From an uncultured Victivallaceae bacterium (lineage in GTDB: Bacteria > Verrucomicrobiota > Lentisphaeria > Victivallales > Victivallaceae), in NCBI GenBank assembly GCA_934663655.1, contig CAKUKT010000190.1, positions 1 to 5,497 of the forward strand: 5,497 bases of DNA, written 5' to 3'. Below are positions 1-5,350 of the stretch, in pieces (the first letter of the stretch is position 1; each line of letters starts with the position of its first letter). The notes beneath the pieces were generated by a model that saw only the letters and a program-made list of their open reading frames with translations, did not search any database and had not been told where the DNA came from. The position numbers and the translations under genes are program-made.

Positions 1-464
1 GTCCAGGCGAACGGGGCGAGGGAGACGGTGAACCCGGCGTCGAGCAGAGCGGCGAGGCGGCGGGGGCCGCCCCGGAAGCCGTGGATCAGGAAGCGGTTGG
101 GTTCGCGGGAAATCAGGCCGAGCAGTTCGGCGTCGCAGCGGACGCAGTGAATCACCACCGGCTTGCCGACGCGTCGGGCGGCGCTGAGGAGGAGTTTCAG
201 GTAGCAAAGTTGCACCGGCAGTGCGGGGCCGCGGAGGCGGTCGAGGCCGATTTCGCCGAGCGCGTCGAACTGCACGAGCAGCTCTTCCGGCGGCGGCTGC
301 GGGGGGAGAAATTCGGCCGGAAGTTGCCAGGGATGGTATTCAAGCGAACGGAAGTGTCCGGCGTCGTCGACCAGAGTGGCGGCGCCGGCTGCCGCCGGAG
401 CCGGGATTGACACCAGTTCGGTTACGCCGGGATGGAAGGTGTGGGTATGAAAGTCGATTGCCAT
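1..464 (-). CDS. TatD-family metal-dependent hydrolase, N-terminal part (runs off the left edge)
   Basis: Reading the minus strand from the ATG at 464 gives 154 residues with no stop before the window ends. Visible TatD-family features are the N-terminal metal-binding HxH (MAIDFHTH, H6 and H8), the HPW of the family's G-x-HPW strand (H44-P45-W46), GEIGLD at 70-75 with the metal-bridging E71, GKPVVIHCVR at 100-109 with H106, and IHGFRGGP at 127-134 with H128. The final metal-binding Asp would lie beyond the window. TatD proteins are TIM-barrel metallohydrolases, several with DNase activity; the substrate here cannot be told. The stretch between HxH and HPW is much shorter than in the roughly 260-residue E. 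coli type, so this looks like a compact TatD-like subfamily. The start is chosen because the HxH motif follows at once; a weak GAGAG lies 12 nt upstream. It is divergent from the gntR operon. Confidence 0.88.
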   Translation of the reverse strand, partial: MAIDFHTHTFHPGVTELVSIPAPAAAGAATLVDDAGHFRSLEYHPWQLPAEFLPPQPPPEELLVQFDALGEIGLDRLRGPALPVQLCYLKLLLSAARRVGKPVVIHCVRCDAELLGLISREPNRFLIHGFRGGPRRLAALLDAGFTVSLAPFAW

Positions 465-488
465 TGTCAAAAGTTTCTCTCGGAGGTT

Positions 489-539
489 TCCGGGACAATA
501 TAATGCGCGTCGGGTGAATTTGCAAAACGCCGTCCCGGA
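489..539. repeat. 8-bp inverted repeat flanking the TatD-gene promoter
   Basis: TCCGGGAC at 489-496 is the exact reverse complement of GTCCCGGA at 532-539, with 35 nt between the arms. The spacer contains the whole candidate minus-strand promoter. Arm centres are 43 bp apart, about four helical turns. It might be a pair of regulator half sites, a long-loop RNA structure or chance in GC-rich DNA. Confidence 0.35.
497..525 (-). promoter_or_regulatory. Possible sigma70-type promoter of the TatD-like gene
   Basis: On the minus strand, TTGCAA (525-520, 4 of 6 matches to the -35 consensus) is separated by 17 nt from TATATT (502-497, 5 of 6 matches to the -10 consensus). This would start transcription near 490 and give a leader of about 26 nt before the ATG at 464. 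The -35 is weak, so this is only a candidate. Confidence 0.4.
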
Positions 540-596
540 TAAGCGGGAAACTCTTCCGGGGAATGTTTGAGGGAGCAAATCGGCGGGTTATTCGGC

Positions 597-613
597 GATA
601 TGTACGACATATC
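597..613. promoter_or_regulatory. Distal operator-like palindrome (copy 1 of 2)
   Basis: GATATGTACGACATATC has perfect 7-bp arms (GATATGT and ACATATC) around a 3-nt centre. It differs from the copy at 709-725 only at the ninth base, which lies in the centre. The core GT-N3-AC is the arrangement recognised by FadR-type GntR regulators, and a gene for such a regulator starts 150 bp away. It lies about 90 bp upstream of the predicted gntR transcription start and about 70 bp upstream of the candidate -35 of the divergent TatD-like gene. It could support looping or cooperative binding, or control a divergent transcript. Confidence 0.75.
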
Positions 614-668
614 TTTGAAAAGGTCGGCGTTATTTGCAAAAAAAATTGAAAAATTTCTGATAATGCTC

Positions 669-696
669 TTGACAATCAATCCGGAATGACTATACT
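669..696 (+). promoter_or_regulatory. Sigma70-type promoter of the gntR operon
   Basis: A perfect -35 hexamer TTGACA (669-674), a 16-nt spacer and TATACT (691-696, 5 of 6 consensus matches) make a strong housekeeping-type promoter. A-rich tracts at about 638-656 just upstream could act as an UP element. Transcription should start near 703, placing the operator at 709-725 inside the first transcribed bases, a classical position for repression. Confidence 0.75.
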
Positions 697-708
697 ATTA
701 ACCAGGAC

Positions 709-725
709 GATATGTATGACATATC
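709..725. promoter_or_regulatory. Proximal operator-like palindrome (copy 2 of 2), probable GntR autoregulatory site
   Basis: GATATGTATGACATATC has 7-bp arms around the centre ATG, extending to 8 bp through c708/g726. It matches the copy at 597-613 at 16 of 17 positions, too close to be chance. It sits about 6-22 bases after the predicted transcription start and overlaps an upstream in-frame ATG at 712. A bound regulator here would block transcription from the promoter at 669-696. That the adjacent FadR-type protein is the binder is inferred from position and from the GT-N3-AC core. Confidence 0.8.
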
Positions 726-747
726 GGTTGATAATTCACCAATATCC

Positions 748-753
748 GGAGAG
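748..753 (+). promoter_or_regulatory. Shine-Dalgarno site that decides the gntR start
   Basis: GGAGAG ends 9 nt before the ATG at 763. The in-frame ATG at 712 has only AGGA at 704-707, spaced 4 nt, and would have a leader of under 10 nt from the predicted promoter. The 763 start is therefore preferred. Confidence 0.7.
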
Positions 754-762
754 CCGAAAAAG

Positions 763-1401
763 ATGTGCCTGGTGGAAATGATTCGCAATGAACTGCTGAC
801 GATGCCATCATTTGATTCGACCATCCGTGAGCAGGATCTGGTGCAGAAGTTTCAGGTGTCGCGCACCTCGGTGCGGGAAGCTCTGAAACAGCTCGAGGCC
901 GAGAACCTCATCGAACGCCGCCGCAACCGCGGCACCCGCCTGCGCCGTTTCACCCTCAAGGAGGTGGCCGACACCTACGATGTGCGCGGTGTGCTCGAAG
1001 GCTTCGCCTGCCGCGTCGCCACCCAGCGGATTACCGCCGATGAACTCGTCCTCATGGAGAAGCTCGTCGATGAATATCGCCGCTACGAAACCCCCGAGGC
1101 CGATCCCGAACGGCGTACCCGGGCCGACGACGCCTTTCACGCGCTGATCGTCAAGATTGCCGACAACGCCATGCTCGGCGACATCATGGAAAAGTTTTCG
1201 ATTCTCAGTCAGGCTTTCGCGGTATACCGCAAACAGTGCGACGTGACGCGACAGTTCCGTTCGACGCCATTTTCGCACCGCAAGATCTTCGAGGCAATCC
1301 GCGACGGCAACGGCGCGCTGGCCGAGAAATTGATGCGCCGCCACTGCCAGTGGGCAAAGCGCCAGCTGCTTGAACAATTCACCGGTACCTCGCTGGAGTG
1401 A
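763..1401 (+). CDS. GntR-family transcriptional regulator, FadR type with FCD ligand-binding domain
   Basis: This 212-residue cytoplasmic DNA-binding regulator has a winged helix-turn-helix at about residues 3-65, including the signature VSRTSVREALKQLEAENLI (32-50) and the wing RRNRGTRLRR. An all-helical FCD domain follows (about 67-205). FCD metal/ligand positions are visible: D122 and H126 in the DxxFH motif, H172 in PFSHRKIFEAI, and H194 in MRRHC. Family members usually bind small carboxylates or sugar acids; the effector here is unknown. The longer reading from ATG 712 (229 aa) is less likely because that codon lies in the operator and almost at the transcription start. It heads an apparent operon, 61 nt before the pseudopilin gene, and probably represses itself through the palindromes at 597-613 and 709-725. 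Confidence 0.93.
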   Translation: MCLVEMIRNELLTMPSFDSTIREQDLVQKFQVSRTSVREALKQLEAENLIERRRNRGTRLRRFTLKEVADTYDVRGVLEGFACRVATQRITADELVLMEKLVDEYRRYETPEADPERRTRADDAFHALIVKIADNAMLGDIMEKFSILSQAFAVYRKQCDVTRQFRSTPFSHRKIFEAIRDGNGALAEKLMRRHCQWAKRQLLEQFTGTSLE

Positions 1402-1411
1402 TCCTCCGGCG
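1391..1411 (+). other. Hairpin straddling the gntR stop codon, without a U-tract
   Basis: CGCTGGAG (1391-1398) pairs with CTCCGGCG (1404-1411) around a 5-nt loop, giving an 8-bp stem with one G-U pair; the TGA (1399-1401) lies in the loop. No run of T follows, so an intrinsic terminator is not supported. It may set differential expression between gntR and the downstream genes, or be incidental. Confidence 0.4.
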
Positions 1412-1448
1412 GTTGCCATGAGAGTGTCCATAAGATAACCATTCAAAC

Positions 1449-1454
1449 AAAGGA
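1449..1454 (+). promoter_or_regulatory. Shine-Dalgarno site that decides the pseudopilin start
   Basis: AAAGGA ends 8 nt before the ATG at 1463. An in-frame ATG at 1454 overlaps this site and would add only three residues (MRT) before the standard MKKNFTLIE start, so 1463 is preferred. Confidence 0.7.
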
Positions 1455-1462
1455 TGCGGACC

Positions 1463-2224
1463 ATGAAAAAAAATTTCACGCTGATCGAACTGTTGGTGGT
1501 AATCGCCATTATCGCGATCCTCGCCGCTATGTTGATGCCGGCCCTCTCCAAAGCCCGCGAATCGGCCAAGGCCAGCGACTGCATGTCAAGACAGAAGCAG
1601 GTTTCGCTGGTTGCCAACATGTATGGCGATGATTCCCGCGGCAATATCGTGATGGCCTATTTCCGCAACGGGAATAATCTGGGATTTCCGTTCCCGGGAC
1701 AGGTCGCTGCGTGGGGAGATATTTTCGTAATCGGAAAATATATCCCTTACGGTGACAAAATGCTGGCCTGCCCCTCGGTTCCGGGGGATGTCGTCGAGAC
1801 CACCGGCAATTTGCGTCACCTTTTCACCTACGGCTGCTTTGTTGCCGGCAATCAGGCGGGGTCGATTCTCAGTATTGAAAACCAGCGGGTGGTGCTGCTG
1901 CCGCCGGACGCCGCCAGTCCGAGCTATCGCGGGATCAATGCGAAAAAGGTACTTAATCCCTCCGAATTTGCCCATTTTGTCGATACTTACAATCCCGCCA
2001 CCCGTCAACAGCGTTACGACGCTCCCGTCGCGAGCACCTACGGCGCCCATTTCCGCCATCAGGATCGTTTCAACATCGCCTTCCTCGACGGCCATGTCGG
2101 CAAAACCAGTCCGTACGAACTGCTGCAGATGGTACGCCGGAATACCGAAGACTACTATCAGGGGCGTGATGCGGTCAACTTCATCCCGGGTGACGGCAGC
2201 GAACGGGTCACTTTCCATTTCTGA
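1463..2224 (+). CDS. Prepilin-type N-terminal signal protein with H-X9-DG domain (pseudopilin-like)
   Basis: This 253-residue protein starts MKKNFTLIELL, a class III (type IV prepilin) signal: two lysines, then the F-T-L-I-E core and a hydrophobic helix to about residue 27. Prepilin peptidase would cut between N4 and F5; Asn replaces the usual Gly at -1, while mature Glu5 (E9) is kept. The helix continues into SKARESAKASDCMSRQKQV, typical of pseudopilins. Near the C-terminus, H199 followed by exactly nine residues and D209-G210 forms the H-X9-DG motif (HQDRFNIAFLDGH) of large paralogous families in Lentisphaerae and Planctomycetes. Three cysteines (C40, C103, C125) are present. It should be an inner-membrane-anchored or pseudopilus-associated protein facing the periplasm; its actual role is not established. 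It lies between the regulator and two exported hydrolase-like genes, so a link to secretion or handling of their products is plausible but inferred. Confidence 0.92.
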   Translation: MKKNFTLIELLVVIAIIAILAAMLMPALSKARESAKASDCMSRQKQVSLVANMYGDDSRGNIVMAYFRNGNNLGFPFPGQVAAWGDIFVIGKYIPYGDKMLACPSVPGDVVETTGNLRHLFTYGCFVAGNQAGSILSIENQRVVLLPPDAASPSYRGINAKKVLNPSEFAHFVDTYNPATRQQRYDAPVASTYGAHFRHQDRFNIAFLDGHVGKTSPYELLQMVRRNTEDYYQGRDAVNFIPGDGSERVTFHF

Positions 2225-2247
2225 GTCATTCAAATACGGTTTCCTTC

Positions 2248-3834
2248 ATGAAAATCACTCCATTGATCTGCGGGGCGCTGCTGTTGGGTGGTTTCACCGG
2301 CTGCGCGGTTGACTCCACCGCCGTCCGGCGGTCGGCGGCGGCGGAACTGCCGCCGGTGATCTTCAACAACGACGGCGGCGACGCCTATCTTTATCCGGCA
2401 AAGAGGGAGTTTTCGATCGACGGATATCTGAAACTGCGGACCGCGCAGCTTCCTGAAACCGCGGTGGGAGTTATCAGTTACTGCACGATCACCTCCAGCT
2501 TCGGGCAGTTCACCCACCCGACGAAATACGGGGAATTTCTGGATATTCAGCACCAGCGGCCGGGGGCGAAAAACGTTACTCCGGAATTTGTCAAGCTCGG
2601 CACCGACCCGCTGCGCGAACAGATCCGCTTTGCCCGGGAGAATAAGCTCAAGATCTTCTGGTGCAACCGGATGAATGATACCCATGACGCCGGACACCGG
2701 GTCAACAAACCCTATGAACGCTATTCCCGGCTCAAACAGCAGCATCCCGAATACCTCTGCGGCGCGATCGGGGAAAAACTGCCGTTCGGCCTCTGGAGCG
2801 CGGTTGATTTCGCCCATCCGGAGATCCGCGATCTCGCGGTCTCATATTTCACCGAAGTGGTCGACAACTACGATGTCGACGGTGTGGAGATGGATTTTTT
2901 CCGCCACTTCTATTTGTTCAAAAGCGTGGCGAAGGGCGAATACGCTTCGGCTGCCGAACGGGAAATGCTGCTGGATATGTTGCGGCGCATCCGGAGTGCG
3001 ATCGATGCGGCGGCGGCGAAACGTGGTCGGCCGATTCTGATCGCAATGCGGGTTCCGGATTCCCCGGAATACTGCCGGGCCGCCGGGCTTGATCTTGAGC
3101 AGATACTGCGGGAGAAGCTGGTGGATGTGATTATCGGGGCGGGATATTTCCAGCTCCGGCCGTGGAAAAAGTGGGCGGAACTCGCGGACAAATATGGCGT
3201 CCGCAGCTATGCGAGCATCGCCGAACCACGGATTCAGGGGACGCACGCGATGTTCAATCGCCGGGACGCGATGGTCTGGCGGGCGCGGGCGGCGGCGGCG
3301 CTGGCGAACGGAGTCGATGGGATCTATATTTTCAACCAGTTCGATCTCCGGCGCGCGAGCCAGGCCTATGCGACCGAACTTCGGGATCCCGAGGCGATGA
3401 TGCGCAAAAATAAATATTATGTGGCAACTTATCTCGGGCCTCACAACTGGGGCAGAATGCTCCGGGACGGAGAGAAATTCAATGAGCTGCCCGCTTTCAA
3501 CCCGAAAAATCCGCTGAAGCTCGACGGGAAGGTCGAAGTGCCGATGGAAACCGGGGAAAATTCTACACCGCTGGCGGTGTATGTGACGCTTCAGGCGGAA
3601 CCCGCCGATGCGGTCACGGTGAAACTCAACGGCAAACCGGCGAAGTTCGCCGCCGACATCGACGGGGTTTCGGTCTGGAAGGTCGACCCGGAAGTGCTCG
3701 ACATGCGCAACAACACCGTCACGCTGCGGGGAAAGGCGAAGGTTCTTGATTGCGGCCTGCTGGTGGTTCACGATTTCAACGACAAGAGCGGAATATTAAA
3801 GAAGATAACCGCCGCAACAGGAGAGATAAAGTAG
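2248..3834 (+). CDS. Lipoprotein with glycoside-hydrolase-like TIM barrel and C-terminal beta domain
   Basis: This 528-residue exported protein begins with a lipoprotein signal: MKITPL, a hydrophobic stretch, then lipobox FTGC with lipidated C19. Ala at +2 argues for outer-membrane sorting. Residues about 35-400 read as an alternating alpha/beta barrel. Landmarks are REQIRFARENKLKIFWCNR (123-141), HPEIRDLAVSYFTEVVDNYDVDGVEMDFFR (190-219), ILIAMRVPDS (263-272) and GVDGIYIFNQF (355-365). The DVDGVEMDF block resembles the VDGI-x-x-D strand of GHL10/COG1649-like barrels, with E214 and D216 as candidate acidic catalytic residues. Residues about 425-510 look like a beta-sandwich (TVKLNGKPAKF, NNTVTLRGKAKVLDCGLLVV), possibly carbohydrate-binding. 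The substrate is unknown. The start is set by the lipoprotein signal; no good Shine-Dalgarno sequence precedes it. It lies 23 nt after the pseudopilin gene and 4 nt before a related barrel gene. Confidence 0.85.
   Translation: MKITPLICGALLLGGFTGCAVDSTAVRRSAAAELPPVIFNNDGGDAYLYPAKREFSIDGYLKLRTAQLPETAVGVISYCTITSSFGQFTHPTKYGEFLDIQHQRPGAKNVTPEFVKLGTDPLREQIRFARENKLKIFWCNRMNDTHDAGHRVNKPYERYSRLKQQHPEYLCGAIGEKLPFGLWSAVDFAHPEIRDLAVSYFTEVVDNYDVDGVEMDFFRHFYLFKSVAKGEYASAAEREMLLDMLRRIRSAIDAAAAKRGRPILIAMRVPDSPEYCRAAGLDLEQILREKLVDVIIGAGYFQLRPWKKWAELADKYGVRSYASIAEPRIQGTHAMFNRRDAMVWRARAAAALANGVDGIYIFNQFDLRRASQAYATELRDPEAMMRKNKYYVATYLGPHNWGRMLRDGEKFNELPAFNPKNPLKLDGKVEVPMETGENSTPLAVYVTLQAEPADAVTVKLNGKPAKFAADIDGVSVWKVDPEVLDMRNNTVTLRGKAKVLDCGLLVVHDFNDKSGILKKITAATGEIK
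3819..3825 (+). promoter_or_regulatory. Shine-Dalgarno site for the second barrel gene, inside the end of the preceding gene
   Basis: AGGAGAG lies within the last codons of the upstream lipoprotein gene, 13 nt before the ATG at 3839. The slightly long spacing and the 4-nt gap after the TAG at 3832-3834 suggest translational coupling between the two barrel genes. Confidence 0.55.
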
Positions 3835-3838
3835 AATC

Positions 3839-5350
3839 ATGAAGATCAGAATGGCGACAATGATGACGGCGCTGACGCTTTTTTCCGGCGCGGCGGCGGA
3901 ATGGGGAGAGGGAACCTTCGCGGTGTGGCCGCTGAAAACCGGGGTTCCGGCTCAGACTTCGGTGGTTTCGTGGTCGGACTGGCTGGTTTTCTTTGACGCA
4001 ACTTTCGGGAAGCCGGGAGTGCGTTATGTACTCAACGAGATGGCCGCATCCGGTATCCGCACCGGGTGGTGGCGGACCTTCGGCGGCGGTCATGCGCTTT
4101 ACAGTTCGCAGGTTCCCGGCGTGACGACGGGCAACTATGCCGGGCAGGGGGCGGATTACAGTCAGTTCGATTCCCTGGCCGAGGCGGTGGATTTCGGTCA
4201 CAAGCTCGGGCTCCGGGTCTACGCCTGGTACACTCCGCTGGAGGAGGCGCACGGCTGGGCCGACAACGTCCGCAGCCGCTATGCGGACAAACACCCGGAA
4301 CAATGGGACCGGATGGCGAAGGGGGCGATTTTCCGGACGCCGAGTTTCTACTTTCCCGCCTACCGCGAATACAAATATCAGCTCGGCCGGGAGATGCTTG
4401 ATCACGGCGTTGACGGTATGGTGATCGACTTTGAACGGCGGGGCGTGCCGGGGCGCAGCAACAACACCGGCTACATTCCGGAAGCGGTCGCTGAATTTAA
4501 TGCCCGTTTCAATCGTACCGGGACGCCCAGTCCGAACGACCAGGAGTGGGTACGCTTCCGGGCCGGCTGGATCGGTGAACTCGTTGAGCGGCTGCGCCGG
4601 GACGCTGCGGCGCGGGATAACCATCCGGAATTGGCGCTGATGTATCTCAATAACCGGACCTTTGACGTCAACAACGACATTCCGACGCTGGTCAAAAACA
4701 ACGCGGCCGACTGGTATGCGATCGCGGTTCACGGCAGAAACGGGAGCTGGGGACATGTGATCGAGGATCCGGCGGCGGTGCGCGATGCCAACCGCAAAAT
4801 CGTCGATAAGCCGGTACAGGTGATCCTCTACGCGCTGATGGATCCCCCGGCGACGCTGGCCGCCGCCGCCGAACGCGCGGTCGCCGGCAATTGTGACATC
4901 GTCTGGTTCGAGACGACCTATCTTACCAATGACAACCGTTATTCGGTGCCGCGCCGGATCGCGGCCGCCGACCGGGCGGTGATCCTCTCCCCTGAACTTG
5001 ATTTCACCGGCGGCGGGGAGATTCAGCTGGTTGCCGCCGGCAAGTGGACAATGCGCTGCAACGGAGCGGTCATTGCGTCCGGAGTGGCGGATCGCGCCTA
5101 CAATTTCCCGGTGCCGCCGCAGGCCGCGGCAGGCAAACTTGAAATCAGTTGCGAACTCGCCGCTGATTCTCCGAAGGCCGGAGTGGCGGTGCAGGGGGTG
5201 GCGGTTGACGCCGCCGGTCGGAAACTCCCCTTCGCCAGTGACAATACCTGGAGTTCCGATCAGGGCGCGGTGACAACGCTGGCGCTGGCGGGGGTGCCGC
5301 CCTTCCTCGCGCCGCTGGATAAAGCGATCAAGCCGGGGGAGGAGAAGTGA
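3839..5350 (+). CDS. Exported glycoside-hydrolase-like TIM-barrel protein
   Basis: This 503-residue protein starts with a short signal peptide (MKIRMATMM, hydrophobic core, predicted cut after SGAAA at residue 20). Residues about 40-385 look like a TIM barrel: GIRTGWWRTFGGG (72-84), KLGLRVYAWYTPLEEAHGW (122-140), HGVDGMVIDFERRGVPGR (189-206), ELALMYLNNRTFD (264-276), KPVQVILYALMD (324-335) and CDIVWFETTYL (352-362). D192-G193-M-V-I-D197-F-E199 lines up with D211-G-V-E-M-D216-F of the preceding gene product, and both have a similar KLGL/NKLK strand followed by an HPE segment, so the two barrels are probably distant relatives. D197 and E199 are candidate active-site acids. The C-terminal 115 residues (about 388-490) look like a beta-rich accessory domain. 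No CAZy family is assigned. The small 4-nt gap upstream and 1-nt overlap downstream place it in an operon. Confidence 0.83.
   Translation: MKIRMATMMTALTLFSGAAAEWGEGTFAVWPLKTGVPAQTSVVSWSDWLVFFDATFGKPGVRYVLNEMAASGIRTGWWRTFGGGHALYSSQVPGVTTGNYAGQGADYSQFDSLAEAVDFGHKLGLRVYAWYTPLEEAHGWADNVRSRYADKHPEQWDRMAKGAIFRTPSFYFPAYREYKYQLGREMLDHGVDGMVIDFERRGVPGRSNNTGYIPEAVAEFNARFNRTGTPSPNDQEWVRFRAGWIGELVERLRRDAAARDNHPELALMYLNNRTFDVNNDIPTLVKNNAADWYAIAVHGRNGSWGHVIEDPAAVRDANRKIVDKPVQVILYALMDPPATLAAAAERAVAGNCDIVWFETTYLTNDNRYSVPRRIAAADRAVILSPELDFTGGGEIQLVAAGKWTMRCNGAVIASGVADRAYNFPVPPQAAAGKLEISCELAADSPKAGVAVQGVAVDAAGRKLPFASDNTWSSDQGAVTTLALAGVPPFLAPLDKAIKPGEEK
5338..5344 (+). promoter_or_regulatory. Strong Shine-Dalgarno site for the last gene
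   Basis: GGAGGAG lies 5 nt before the ATG at 5350, within the last codons of the preceding gene (PGEEK). It supports the start at the TGATG stop/start overlap. Confidence 0.75.

Noticed and set aside
81..517. Plus-strand open frames at 81-410 and 221-517
   Set aside because: They are opposite-strand shadows of the TatD-like gene, whose HxH, GEIGLD and histidine motifs are clear.
634..664. Second promoter candidate upstream of gntR (TTGCAA ... GATAAT)
   Set aside because: The spacer is 19 nt and the -35 weak, while a far better promoter lies just downstream at 669-696.
340..679. Two overlapping minus-strand open frames between the TatD-like gene and gntR
   Set aside because: They cover the promoter region and the palindrome at 597-613, show no protein-like motif, and one overlaps the TatD-like start in another frame.
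1413..1439. Possible separate promoter for the pseudopilin gene (TTGCCA ... GATAAC)
   Set aside because: The spacer is only 15 nt and the -10 matches at just 4 of 6 positions; read-through from the promoter at 669-696 explains the layout better.
808..1644. Minus-strand open frame of 278 codons
   Set aside because: It runs opposite the clear GntR regulator and across the start of the pseudopilin gene; no domain or signal can be recognised.
2842..3771. Minus-strand open frame of 309 codons
   Set aside because: Antisense shadow of the lipoprotein gene with biased His/Arg/Ile composition and no motif.
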